Source: Vishniacozyma victoriae
Lineage: Eukaryota; Basidiomycota; Tremellomycetes; Tremellales; Bulleribasidiaceae
DNA: 64,000 nucleotides
NCBI GenBank assembly: GCA_017654735.1
Contig: JADPYG010000002.1
Location: 434,001-498,000 of the forward strand
Direction: 5' to 3'
Both the position numbers and the translations under genes were made by a program. Below are positions 1 to 10,680 of the stretch, in pieces (position 1 is the stretch's first letter; each line of letters opens with the position of its first letter). Under the pieces are notes generated by a model. That model was not told the DNA's origin and did no database searches. It was given only the letters and a program-made list of their open reading frames with translations.

Positions 1-256
1 CAACTTGAGTCTGGATTTGGGGAAGACCAGATCGAAGAGGGATGGAAGGTTTCCTCGAAAGTCCACTACGGCCGCTAGGGATGGGAATTGGGACTTGTGA
101 TTGAGTCTTGGAAATGCCTAATGGTATTGGAGGAATTGTTGCCTGAGATAGGAGTGGGCGACGGAGAGTGGGGATTGATTTAGTGCGCGGGATTGGGATT
201 GAACTTTCTCCTCGATCTTGTCGTTGAGCTTGGGCTGTTTTCGGTCTGAATGACAT
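1..256 (-). CDS. Unknown protein, N-terminal part (runs off left edge)
   Basis: An open frame starts at the ATG at 254-256 and stays open for 85 codons to the window edge. It begins MSFRPKTAQAQRQDRGESS and is rich in Pro, Ser, Arg and Ile, with repeated S-I-P-x-P type motifs, so this stretch looks disordered. Basic, proline-rich tails like this start many cytoskeletal and kinetochore proteins, but nothing here identifies a family. The start is chosen because it is the first ATG of the frame and follows an AC-rich leader. No intron is needed within the visible part. Confidence 0.55.
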   Translation of the reverse strand, partial: MSFRPKTAQAQRQDRGESSIPIPRTKSIPTLRRPLLSQATIPPIPLGISKTQSQVPIPIPSGRSGLSRKPSIPLRSGLPQIQTQV

Positions 257-418
257 TTTGTTGTTGGCTGTAAGTGAGCGATGGGTGAGTGATGATATGA
301 GTCCTCTAAATAGGACTTACTGCTCTTTGATATGATATGAATATGGTGAGGAAGGAGAGTGGTAGTGAGTGAAGGTGAGAGATACGTCAGTGTGATTAAT
401 AGAGAGTCAATAAACGAT

Positions 419-434
419 ACACACACACACACAC
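419..434. repeat. (AC)8 microsatellite
   Basis: Eight perfect AC dinucleotides lie upstream of the left-edge gene, between its start and the 3' end of the SRP receptor gene. It is a simple repeat with no clear role. Confidence 0.8.
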
Positions 435-527
435 GAGTCCTCCTCCTTCACCTCCCAATCTCCCAAACCATTTGACTTGGCTGGATCAATGGCTGACGGC
501 AAGTTGCCTACCAGCAATTAATACATA

Positions 528-3052
528 CTATGACAACAAGGCTTGAACGATATGATTAACCCTCAAATGCCTTAGATCCGTATATGTTTGTCCACAACCT
601 ACAAACAAGATGGGTTGACCGGTAACATAAGTCATGGACAGGGCTGCTCCTACTTTATCGTCCTAAACATCAGCGTCCTTCTTTTCTGTCTCTTTCTCTA
701 ACTCCCTCTCTTTCCATTTCCCTTCGTCTTCTCATCTTTTCATTCCCATTTCCCGTATTATTCTCAGGGTCGCCCAGAAAGGCCTACAAGAAGATAGATG
801 ACTCACAATGGTATCAAACTTAGTCAAGATAATCCCATCAATCCCCCTCTTCCTACTACCCCCACCAATACCCGCAGAAGAGAAATCTTTAAGAGCACGA
901 TCGAATTTGGTTAATTGATCAACTGCTTCATTTCCTACGAGTGCTTCTCCTACGAATAGGATTTTATCGGGATTGTTTACTGTTACCAGCTGGGCATTAG
1001 CGCTCCTCCGATGAAGGCAGAGGAGGTTGAGAGGGAAAAAGGGGAGATGGTGGTATTGAGGAACGGCGAGGTGAGCCGAGGTAAAAGGCGGGAGCGGAGA
1101 AAGGAGAGAGGCAGAAGAAGGGCGAATATCGCGATAAGGAAACAATTGAAGAGGAGAACAGGAAGTGGGACAGAGAAAGAAAGAAGGGCACGTACCTTCG
1201 CCAAAGCCCTCATTAAAGGTTCATTATCCTGCATCCTCCCCGCAGTGTCTATCAGGACAACATCGAATTTATTTTCTTTAGCTATCTCATCAGCTCTCCT
1301 CCTACAGCGATCAACCTCATTGAAAAGGCCGACATACCGTAAGCAATAGCATCCTTGGCAATTCCAGCAGCATCCTTCCCATAACCCCTCTCAAACAATT
1401 CAACCCTATTACCCCCTCCCTCATGACTTAGCGCCCCCAGATTCCTAACATGTACCCTCAACTGCTCCACAGCTCCCGACCTAAATGTATCACAAGCGGC
1501 AATGAGGACCCTGTAGCCATTTTGTAATAACCAAAAACAAACTTTTGATAAATTTGTTGATTTCCCAACTCCGTTGACTCCTACGAATGTCATTGCGTAG
1601 GGAGTTATTTCGGTTTCGGAGAGGGTTGATTGTCGTTTACGTTGGATTTCTAGGAGGATGTCTGTTGATGTTTTTGGTGTTAGGACTCGTGTTAGGGATG
1701 CGGATAGGGCATTTTGGACTTCTGTCTTGACGCCTGCGAATTAGCTCGCGTTGAAAGCCTGCCGTGAGGCAAGTTGGATTGGAAAGGAGAGGGGGACGTA
1801 CTGGTCAATCCACCCAATTTCTTGCCCACTAGAGCTGCACCTACACTCTCGCACAATTTCTCCGAGATATCCTTGGCTACATTCTTATCCATTAAATTCC
1901 TCTCCATCTCCGCCAATACCGGCTTTAGATCTTCATTCGTTAAAGTCTTTTTACCCGTTAACCTCGAAAACATATTTCCCCATCTACCCCCTACTTCCTC
2001 TTCTTCCGTGGTAGAATTGAGATCCAATTTCGAAGTGGCCCTTGCCAAGATCTCGTCTTCCGTGGGTAATTCTTCACGCCTGTAATCCCAATCTGCAACT
2101 TCATATCCATTTGATGTTCTCACTCCCATTGCGTCGGCAGAGACTAGAGAGTCCGTATCGACAACCGGTGCTTCTGTGGAAGATTCGGTAGGTGGTGGAG
2201 TGGAATAATCAAGTGAAGCCATATCTTCTGCTGTTACGCTCTGTTGCGAATCTCCCCATTTCCGCATGAGTTTCGATGCTGCTGCATTTGGTTTCTTGGA
2301 TGGTGAAGAAGTTGGGGAGGGGGTCCCACGACCTTTCCCCCGCATGCGGCCTTTGAGTGCTTGTACGTTCTTGGCTATCTCTTCCGCGGTGACTGGCGAG
2401 TCGTTTGCCGGTGCTATTCGTCAGTCGCAGGATATGAGCTGGAGGGGGGACGTACTGGAAGTTCCGGAAGCAGCAGCAAGCTGGGCTTGACGTTGCAATG
2501 ATCCTCCGCCCGATACTGCCTTTTTGCCCTCTTTGCCCTCGCAATCCCGTAGACATCTTTCGAATATCCGCTCCCATCTCTCGAGATCTATCCTAGACCG
2601 TAGTTCCTGTAACGCGACACCAGCTCCTAAAGATCCTTTAAGCGAGTCCACCAGTGATTTTAGATACGGTTCGAATAACGCAAGAAAAAGTGCCTTTGTA
2701 CGTGATAGAAGGGTGGGGATATATGTTAATGGCAGCAATGCCGGGAAGACCACCTATCATCAGTCTTGTCTCAAGAGGGGACATACGACAAAGACCAAGC
2801 CTAAGCCATTCTCCATAGTCCACCTGACACTATATCCGTCCCTCTCAAATCCATCTTGCTCGTTCACTCCTTTGCCCTCGATGAACGCTTCTTTCACTAA
2901 TACATTGATAGGTGAAGCGGGAGTGACTGTGAGGGCCGAGAAAGAAGGTGTGAATGATTTAGACCAGAGGATCAGACCGCCTGGGAGTCAGACCATTCCC
3001 TCGAGTACAAATTAGACTCACTCTGATGTGATATAGATACGTGATCTAGCAT
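528..3052 (-). CDS. SRP101: Signal recognition particle receptor subunit alpha (docking protein GTPase)
   Basis: This is the GTPase of the SRP receptor. It docks ribosome-nascent chain-SRP complexes at the ER membrane, anchored through SR-beta. Exon 1 plus exon 2 give the family N-terminus [17 protein letters not shown]. The middle is a charged, Ser/Pro-rich linker. The SRP54-type NG domain follows, with P-loop VNGVGKST (about 1565-1590), the [11 protein letters not shown] insertion-box motif, DTAGR near 1240, LTKFD near 825, and a closing GQP-type motif in the last exon that ends at the TAG at 528. At least six short introns are needed, one of only about 36 nt just after the AKDAIAY motif. 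Length is near the yeast protein. It shares a 231-bp divergent promoter with the SWIB gene. Confidence 0.93.
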
Positions 3053-3144
3053 TATGTATAGGTATTTAAGCAGCAGACAATGAGCAGATAGATAAATAGG
3101 GCTAGTGTATACTCGGGCTAGACCCGCCGGTAAGTAAGAGCAGC

Positions 3145-3162
3145 CACGTGTATAGCCACGTG
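3145..3162. promoter_or_regulatory. Tandem CACGTG E-boxes in a divergent promoter
   Basis: Two perfect CACGTG palindromes at 3145-3150 and 3157-3162 sit inside a direct repeat of AGCCACGTG with 12-bp spacing. They lie between the divergent start codons of SRP101 (3052) and the SWIB protein (3284). CACGTG is the classic bHLH (Cbf1/USF-like) site. The factor used here is unknown. Confidence 0.5.
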
Positions 3163-3283
3163 ATCTTACCCTGAATAATCAATCTACTCTGAGTACACGG
3201 ATTAGGGAAATGACGTTCCATTGTTCACCAAGAACCAGAACGTACGGAGCGTGGACAAGTGAACAGCAGTCAACGAGTACGAC

Positions 3284-4424
3284 ATGGCCTCAGTGAGTTG
3301 ACCCGTATCAATAGTGTCCTGATGATAGTACGCTCAAGCCCTCACTCCGCTTATCCGGACAATCCTCCAGACAAGTGACCTCTCGACCGTGTAAGTGCCT
3401 CCCAAGTATACTAATGAGTTCAGAATAGGGTGGCACTAATGTCAGCTCTGCCAAGGGGGTCCGAAAGAACCTGATATCCCGAGGACAAGATGAAGCCACG
3501 ATAAAAGCAAATAGAACAGAAATTGACGAGATTGTACGTAATTTACCAAGAATTCGCTGATAATAGATAAGCGGTCTATACGATGAAATGACCGCACAAG
3601 CTCCAGCCACACCACCAGCAGTCGAGTCAAAACCTCAAGTGAACGCTACACCCTCGGGATCAGGCTCTCAATCTGCTCATCCCCAATCATCCTTACCCCG
3701 GCCATTAAATACCAAACCCAAGATCAAGAGGGAAGTTAAGACCAAAGCCGAAATTGAAAATTCAGGTTCAGAAGGAGAAGCGGAGGGAGATATGGATGAT
3801 GAAGCATACGCTAGGCAATTACAAACTGAATTCAATGCTCTTCAATCTGAAAGACCGAGTCGAGGGGCAAGTCGACCAAAACCGAAAAAGAAGGTTGTAA
3901 AGAGGAAAGTTAGGAGTGAGGCTACGGTTGATGGGGATGGGAGTGGGGAAGACGGGCCGAAAAAGAAAAGGGCGGCTCCTAATACTGCATTCAATAAGGA
4001 TATGATCTTGAGGTGAGTCCTACTTTCCATCTTTCAAAGCAACGATCATAGAGACTGAGCTGATGGTAGTGATGCCCTCTCGACACTTGTCGGAGAAGCT
4101 AGATTGAGTAGACCACAGACTGTAAAACGTATATGGGATTACGTCAAAGAAAGGGATCTACAAGATCCAGCAGATAAGAGGTATATCGTCTGCGCCGACG
4201 ATGAGAAATTGAAAGCGGTATTTCACACGGATAGATTACATATGTTTACGTGAGTCCATCCCTCCCTACCATTTGTGGTATCAGTCAACCCATTCTTCTC
4301 TTCAATTTTGAGATACAGCAAGGGGAATATCGAGACTGATAATAGGATGAACAAGATTCTGAGTAAACATTTCATGGATCCAGAAGATGTGGTTGTAAAG
4401 AAGGATGAACCGGAAGCTTTATAG
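3284..4424 (+). CDS. DEK_C plus SWIB/MDM2 domain chromatin protein (UAF30/TRI1-like)
   Basis: The spliced product begins MASYAQALTPLIRTILQTSD and runs into a DEK C-terminal-like helical domain (LSTVSAKGVRKNLISRGQ, near residues 20-65). Next comes a Lys/Glu-rich disordered linker with nuclear-localisation-like KPKKKVVKRK and GPKKKR runs. The C-terminal SWIB domain contains LSRPQTVKRIWDYVKERDL and ends in KHFMDPEDVVVK. This order is that of yeast Tri1 and Uaf30, the latter a subunit of the RNA polymerase I upstream activation factor. The first intron follows the third codon. Five introns are needed. Which paralogue it corresponds to cannot be told from sequence alone. Confidence 0.88.
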
Positions 4425-4630
4425 GTTTACTTGGGATTTTAGGATTTGTGATCTTGGATGTGAGCGGTAGTAGGACTAGGTATACTGGATATACTCGAAT
4501 GTATAATCTGATCCCCTCGACTGCCTGAACCTTGTTGGCATGCGTCAAACCCAAATGTCTAAGACCAGCGGTGGTTCAATGATAGGATACATGAAGCTGT
4601 TGATTTCTACGGACAGACTGGTCAATGTCG

Positions 4631-5132
4631 CTACCATTTTCCAACTTCGAAATCAATAACGACGGAATCGACAACTTTGAATTCCCCCTCAATTCGACTC
4701 TGTACCATCAGCACTTGCTAGAGCACAATGGAAATGGACTTACTCCAAAATCACGATGAGCAGGATCGTCGTTGATATAATAATCCCTATCCTCGATGTT
4801 CTACTCATCAGTCACTTATCTCCCAGTGGTCCAGAGAACAGAAGGGTAAACCCAGCATAAAGGATGGTGATCAAGACTCTCCTCAAATTCGAGGACAAAG
4901 ACCAGCTCTAGACCTTTAGTCCATTCCTCTGGACTATTCTGTCGGCCAGCCTTGGAGGACTTGATATATGGTTCCCCAGTCTTTGGGTGGATACATAATT
5001 TAGCGAGAGCCTCGAATGACGAGATTAGAGCTTGTTGAGTTGAAGTAGGGGCTTCTGATTTGAAGGCAACTTTGATGTTAGTGTCTACTCGAAGGGTGAG
5101 TCGGGGGACTTACCGATATGTACGATTGTCAT
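4631..5132 (-). CDS. Dabb (stress-responsive A/B barrel) protein, copy A, possibly broken
   Basis: This is the first of three tandem paralogues. It starts MTIVHI and then, after an intron, continues through QNSPEEWTKGLELVFVLEFE, DRDYYINDDPAH and the terminal DFEVGKW followed by TAG, matching copies B and C in exon order. The family forms small dimeric ferredoxin-like barrels, and many members are stress-induced with unknown substrate. The oddity is the second intron. Its donor reads GAGAGT (4881 down to 4876), where copies B and C have GTATGT and GTCAGT. Retaining that intron adds about 18 codons and then stops, removing the DRDYY/DFEV half of the domain. It is either a decaying copy or uses a very rare GA donor. 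Confidence 0.72.
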
Positions 5133-5427
5133 TGTGTTTATTTCGTCGTGAGGTAGAGTTACAAGTGATCAGAGAGGATGGTAAGCTTGTAAGTACGGTG
5201 CGCAACAAAGCAATGGATGATGTAAGGGAGCGTTTGAAGGCAGTGAGACCGCCAAGCTGGGATTGTATTGGACATATCACCCAAAGGCACATACCCTTTC
5301 AATCTATCAGTGAACCAAGTCTCGATCCTCGTTGTTTTAGTAGTAAGATGAATAGCTGCAAGAAACCTCAAGCATGGAAGATTCAAGCAATTCAATTAGA
5401 TACACACTTGGGTCCTATACTTCATGA

Positions 5428-5953
5428 CTAGATTTCCCATTTTCCAACCTCGAAATCCAAGATACCGACATCGACGACGTCAAATTCAGGTGCTCGATTC
5501 TATCATGAGTATTGAGCATAGATGTTGTTCTGACGCGGGAGAAAGACTTACTTTGAATTCCACATGAGCGGGATGATCCAGATAATAATCCCGATCTTCG
5601 ATATTCTATTCGTCAGCCACATCCTACCCGTTCAACACCATCCAGTAGCTCATTGGCGAGAGAGCTAAGAGATTGAATAGGAACAGGATAGAACAGACAT
5701 ACCTCAAACTCTAACACAAAAATCATCTCCAATCCCTTAGTCATCCCCTCTGGACTATTCTGTTTCCCACATTTAAAACTCGTAATGAGTGGCTTGCCAG
5801 TCTTTTCATTAACGCATTTCTCGGCTAGAGCTTCAAATGCAGAGATCAATGTGGATTGAGCAGAGGCGTCGGCTGATGATTTGATCCCGACTTCACATGT
5901 CAGACTTGGATTCATGTGAGAAGACGGAGCTCACCAATGTGGATGATTGTCAT
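5428..5953 (-). CDS. Dabb (stress-responsive A/B barrel) protein, copy B
   Basis: This is an intact copy of about 110 residues in four exons. Exon 1 is MTIIHI plus one base. The second exon contains NSPEGMTKGLEMIFVLEFE, the third NIEDRDYYLDHPAHVEFK, and the last ends DFEVGKWEI. All donors and acceptors are normal (GTGAGC, GTATGT, GTAAGT). The E-D-R-D-Y-Y-x-x-H-P-A-H segment is the family's most conserved stretch. It lies between copies A and C in the same orientation. Substrate and role are unknown. Confidence 0.85.
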
Positions 5954-6213
5954 TATTGCTATATGTCCGTGCAATTGAATGGTAGATTAATCGATAACAA
6001 AGATCAATTAAGCAGAGTGGGGATCAGGCGTAATGAATCACCACTTTGGGTAATTATCGGAATTAGGGCTAACCGGAGCTTGACTGTCAGTGCTTTAGCC
6101 TGCGGAAGGTGAAGGGTCAGGTTAGGAAGAATGAACTTGTGAAGCTTTCAGAAGATGTATAGTCGTATACATCAAAGGCATCATGATTCGCAGACCTACC
6201 TGCTTGACTAGCA

Positions 6214-6787
6214 TTACCATTTCCCAACCTCGAAATCCAGGACAGCAGCATCGACAACTTTAAATTCGTCCGGAACACGGTTCTGTCGTCAGTGTCCGGT
6301 CTCTCGAACAAGCACCTTCCAGTGGTCTCTAATACGAGCAGAGGAAGAATCTGACTGGTCTCACCTTGAAATCAACGTGAGCAGGATCGTGGTCAAGGTA
6401 ATAATCCCGATCTTCAAAATTCTATCTATCAGTCTGTGTCCTTATACTTTCGCCCAAACAACGGATCGTAGACGGGGAAGTGTTTTGAATTTGAAAAGGA
6501 GGATCCGGACTGATCAAAGGCAGCAAGGGGGTGACTGACCTCGAATTCCAGTACGAAGATCAATTCAAGTCCTTTAGTCATCCCCTCAGGACTATTCTGC
6601 CGTCCACATTTCAGACTAGTGATATAGGGTTTCCCAGTCTTGGGGTGTAAACATTTTTGAGCCAATGCCTCGAATGAGGAGACTAGAGTCTGTTGGGCCG
6701 CGGGCGGGGCTGATGATTTGAATGCCACTTATATTTAGCTTGTTCATTGTGTTAAGGAAGGTAGTCACCGATATGAACGATCGTCAT
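6214..6787 (-). CDS. Dabb (stress-responsive A/B barrel) protein, copy C
   Basis: This is the third tandem paralogue of about 110 residues, with the same four-exon structure and intron phases as copies A and B. It starts MTIVHI, contains NSPEGMTKGLELIFVLEFE and NFEDRDYYLDHDPAHVDFK, and ends DFEVGKW followed by TAA. It is closer to copy A in its first exons (VAFKS and HPKTG are shared). As the copy furthest upstream it has its own promoter facing the hydrolase gene. The role is inferred only from the family. Confidence 0.86.
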
Positions 6788-7035
6788 TTTGTTTGTGACT
6801 TTGGTATCTCTTTGGCGAAGGTTTAGATTAGGGTGATTGACTGGTCTACTATGCTTTTGAGGATGTAGATGTACGATTGATCATGTAAAGTAGAGTGGGG
6901 CTGACTGTAGATGAAAGGTGGAGGGAAAATGTGGAGGTGGAGGTAGTCCATGAATCAACTGGAGTCCGTGCTTCGACTTATATTCAATATCGCCCTGTAT
7001 CAAAGTAGTCTCAAACCAGGGGGTTGGTGGAAGGG

Positions 7036-8449
7036 ATGAGAGGATCGATGCTCGCCAAAGCCCATTATATCCCCGCCTTCCTGCTCTTGCTCTACCCAAC
7101 TCTTTTGTTTCTCCTAACGATCCCATGGCTTCAAAAACAGTACGTCCACCTCTCACTTGGTGAGTGGCTTTACATCAAGTGCTGATATCAGATTGATATT
7201 CCTACATTGGGTCCCATGGCCTTTATGGGCCGAATATGATATTCCAGAGAAATATGGACTTGCTCGTATGTCCCCCCCATGATATGATGATGCTGATGAT
7301 AGCATTTAAAACTCGGAATTTTAGGGTAAATACCTCTGACGGTGAGAGTTTAGGGGTCTGGCATATCTTGTCAGTACTGCACATTTTATTCTGACTGATG
7401 AGACTGGACGTGAGCTTACGGAAAGACCGAAATCGTCATATCAAGCCCAAGAACCTTTCCCACCGTTATCGAAATTGGACGATGGGATATTCGAGGCATC
7501 GCTCCGAGACCGACCTACAATCCTATATTTTCACGGTAACGTCAGTCACTCATTCTCATCAATCAGACTCAGCAATACAAAAGGCTGATAGATAGGCAGC
7601 AAATAGAGCAGCACCCCATCGAGTCCGCTCATATTCTGCCTATTCCGCTCTGAACGTAAATGTTCTAGCGATCGATTATCGTGGATTCGGCGATTCAACC
7701 GGAACACCTTCTGAGAAAGGGCTCATTAATGATGGCAGGGCTATTTGGGATTATGTCACTGGTAAAGGAGGGCACGGGGTGATATTGATGGGTCAGAGTT
7801 TAGGGACTGGGGTCGTTGCTGGCTTAGCAGGGGGACTTGCTAGTGAAGGTACGTCCTTCTGCACCCGAGTGGGCTGATGGGAGGTATACATCCGAGTGCT
7901 ATTGTTCTTATCGCTCCTTTCACCTCGATTTCAGACTTGCTCGACGAGTGAGTATGGTTTACTTTGGGACTTTTTGAGGATAACCAGAAGCTGACGACAG
8001 TTTCTGGCTATTCGGGTTTATCCCACTTTTATCACCCCTAAAATCCATCCCTTTCGCTCTGGGTGAGTCATTCACTTTTGGTGGAATCTGCTAATAGAAG
8101 AATACTTCAAAAGCCATATAGCATACCCATTCAATTCCATCTCAGCTCTAGCCGTACGTTCTCAAACCATCCAATGAAACTAACAAGTCAGAGAACGAAA
8201 TGCCCAATCCTAATCCTTCACGCAAGAGACGACGACGTAATTCCCCATCATCACTCCACCACCCTCTTCTCTAGTCTATCTAATTCTTCCCAAGTGAATT
8301 CGGTGGGATATGAAGGATGGGGTAATGTTTCGAGGTATAAGCGAGATGACGGTGAGATCTTGTATTGGGATGGATTTAGGGGTGGACATAATGATATTGG
8401 ATGGGCTGAGGGGAGTGTTGATCTCGTCAGGCGGGTTGCTGGCTTGTAG
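7036..8449 (+). CDS. Alpha/beta hydrolase, ABHD12/BEM46 type, membrane-anchored
   Basis: The first exon encodes a start followed by a hydrophobic anchor (AHYIPAFLLLLYPTLLFLLT, about residues 9-28), so the protein is probably a signal-anchored ER or plasma-membrane enzyme. The catalytic domain shows TRNFRVNTSDGESLGVWHIL, then LYFHGNAANRA, the RGFGDSTG motif, the nucleophile elbow GQSLGTG with catalytic Ser, Asp in HARDDDVIP and His in GGHNDIG. This matches the ABHD12 family, whose animal members are lysophospholipases. About eight introns are needed and each joins in frame. The substrate is not determinable here. It converges on MTD1, with 180 bp between stops. Confidence 0.88.
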
Positions 8450-8628
8450 CCGGGCTGTGGGAAGATACAGAAGTGAGAAGAGGTCAATGACGCGACGATC
8501 CCACGAATTATACGGAAACGGAAGAACATGCATTTTAATGCCCGGCCAGCCGATATCTCTATGAATCTTTCACCCACCTCACCTCACCTCTCATCGTGCC
8601 TAGTCCCCTGTCCACCGATCTCCACACC

Positions 8629-10066
8629 CTACTCCCTAGCCACTCTAGCTATCAAGGCATTAATCAACAAACACCTCCTAGTAATAGCCCCAACCCTAGG
8701 TACATACCATGCCGATTGATCAATCAATTCCTGACAAAAATTGTTTCCAGTAGCGACATTGATTAATCCGCATCCTGGCCTCAATTTTGCGTTCTCCATC
8801 TTGTATCCCGGTACGGCTGAGATGATTAAATCCGATGAACGAAGTAGTTCCGAGTCTACATTAGGATACAGGTCTCCTGTTTCATTTCGGGTTAGATGAT
8901 CGTGGTCAGACGGGCTGATTTCTGTGGTGATGACTTTATCGTAGAGGCGGGAGAATAGGAGGATATCTTCAATGTCCCTTGAGTAGACTATTGCTCCGGC
9001 ATTAGCTAGCATCTGGGCTAGTGGGTAGCCGAATACCTTCGATCTGTTTATCAGTCTGGTTCGAGTCGCGTACTCGCGAAGATAATGCTGTTTATCAGTC
9101 TGGTTCGAGTCGCGTACTCGCGAAGATAATGTGATGGAGAAAAAGAGGGTATAAGGAGATGAAGAAAGAGGGACATACCGATTATAAATAGTAATAACTT
9201 TCCCCTTTAACGCATCCTCTTTATTCACATGATGATCCCAGAACGTTCCAACACTCATAATAATCTGACAGACACCCATCGGGGTACAAGGAAACAAAAT
9301 GTTATCTCCTTTCCAATTATCCAGCCCAGACTTGAATTCTACTAGTTCTTTGATCGGTTCATCTACTTCGTCTACTTGCTTGATCGTTTTGGGGAAAAGG
9401 TCTGGATTGAAGACTCGTTGGAAATTGACCGGGGCTGCTGTTTCGTATGCTTTGGTGGACGGAGGTGAGAGGGCTTCGATATCGAGATGAGGAGCTATAC
9501 AGGCTCGGAGCTTTTCGTCCTATTCATCAGCATGTTTCCCGAATTGATTACTTAGAATATGGCTGAAGAGAGGAATGATACCAGAGGGAAGAAGAAGAAA
9601 GGGAAAGCAGACTCACAAGCTCACCACCAAAGATAGGTGTGAAAACAATCATTCCATCCACACCGTTCCTCCGATTTATCTCTGCAATACAACCCTTAGC
9701 ATCCTCAAACGACTGTCCAATAATACTATAAACATCAAATTCAATTCCTAAATGATCACAATATCCCTTTAAACTCTTTCCATACGCCTGACATCCCGCA
9801 TCGTTTGATCCTAATATACCTGCTATTTTCATCTTCCTTCCCCGCTTGTCCAATAGTTTGGAATAATGTTTAATGAAGAGTTTATCGAGGTAGGTTCCTA
9901 GTTCTGACAAGTCTGGAGTGTTTATTGTGTTTTTGGGGAATCCGGTACTGAAGAATTGAGGGATGGTTACGTCGTCGTCTACTGCCGTGACTATAGAGTC
10001 GTTGGAGTGGGATAGTTTCATAGCGGCCGCTCCAAACATGGGGATCTGCGCGAGTGTGGTTGTCAT
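8629..10066 (-). CDS. MTD1: Methylenetetrahydrofolate dehydrogenase [NAD+]
   Basis: This cytosolic one-carbon enzyme oxidises 5,10-methylene-THF to methenyl-THF with NAD+, supplying formyl units for purines. Seen motifs are GVDGMIVFTPIFGG (substrate pocket), PCTPMGVCQIIM, and the Rossmann nucleotide-binding part from GKVITIYNRSKVFGYPLA to NAGAIVYSRDIEDI. The C-terminal YVPRVGAITRRCLL matches the yeast YVP..GKVT region. The first ATG in the frame (10066) gives MTTTLAQIPMF. An upstream TTG is ignored. The intron at 9044-9178 carries a perfect 44-bp tandem duplication that doubles its acceptor site. Confidence 0.9.
9044..9131. repeat. Perfect 44-bp tandem duplication inside an MTD1 intron
   Basis: Copies at 9044-9087 and 9088-9131 are identical. 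On the gene's strand each copy ends with a branch-like CTGATAAACAG, so the intron carries two complete 3' splice sites. Only the one nearer the downstream exon (9044) keeps the frame. Confidence 0.95.
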
Positions 10067-10680
10067 GGTGATGATGGTCAAATCAATCAGAGTAGTAGAG
10101 GAGAAGTAGATAGGAAGATGAGAGGGATGTCAGAATAGATGTTAGGTATATAAGAGATCATCAAACCCACCCTGTACCGCGTGACACAATCCAAACAACA
10201 AGCACGACAAGAAGGAATCGAGAATGAGTTCGAATTTCACAAATTGAGAAGAGAGATCGTCTGAAGTACAACATCCGGGGAGACGGGACAATTACAATTT
10301 TGACCCGTTTCATTACTGAGATCTGGTACGTCGGATTAACCTTATCATCCTTCGGGTGGGAGTTAGATCCTGACTGATGGTTTAGCTTAAAGACATTCGA
10401 GGATCAGAGTCAGAGATGAACAGTGGGTGATGTGACGCGACGCGGCAATTGGAATGTCAGTTTCGAATCGAGTTGCGAGACTATTTCATGTTACTAGCGT
10501 CTGACCGAGTACCCGTCCTGCGGCTAGTCGTCTATATACTTCCACAGCCTCGCTCGGGGCGCGGAGAGAAGAGCAATCGAACTATAAACTTCATAATGCA
10601 TGCCCCAACTCATATATACAATACCCACTACGTCCCTGTTCCCATGTATCACATCCCCCTTCGCGTCCACTTCACACATC
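10067..10680. other. Intergenic region upstream of MTD1
   Basis: This 614-bp stretch holds the MTD1 promoter and the 3' flank of the DUF4112 gene. Short open frames on the plus strand lack introns, family motifs or neighbouring signals. I see no RNA gene or repeat. Confidence 0.6.

Larger units (their letters stand above)
4631..6787 (-). repeat. Tandem array of three Dabb genes
   Basis: Three head-to-tail copies of one small gene occupy 2.2 kb. Intron positions are conserved and coding similarity is high, while introns and spacers have diverged. This indicates an old local duplication rather than a recent one. Confidence 0.85.

Noticed and set aside
9005..9075. tRNA-like A-box (TGGGCTAGTGGG) and B-box (GGTTCGAGTC) on the plus strand
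   Set aside because: The flanking bases cannot form the T-stem (TCTGG against CGCGT) or an acceptor stem, the B-box lies in the duplicated intron segment, and the A-box is within MTD1 coding sequence.
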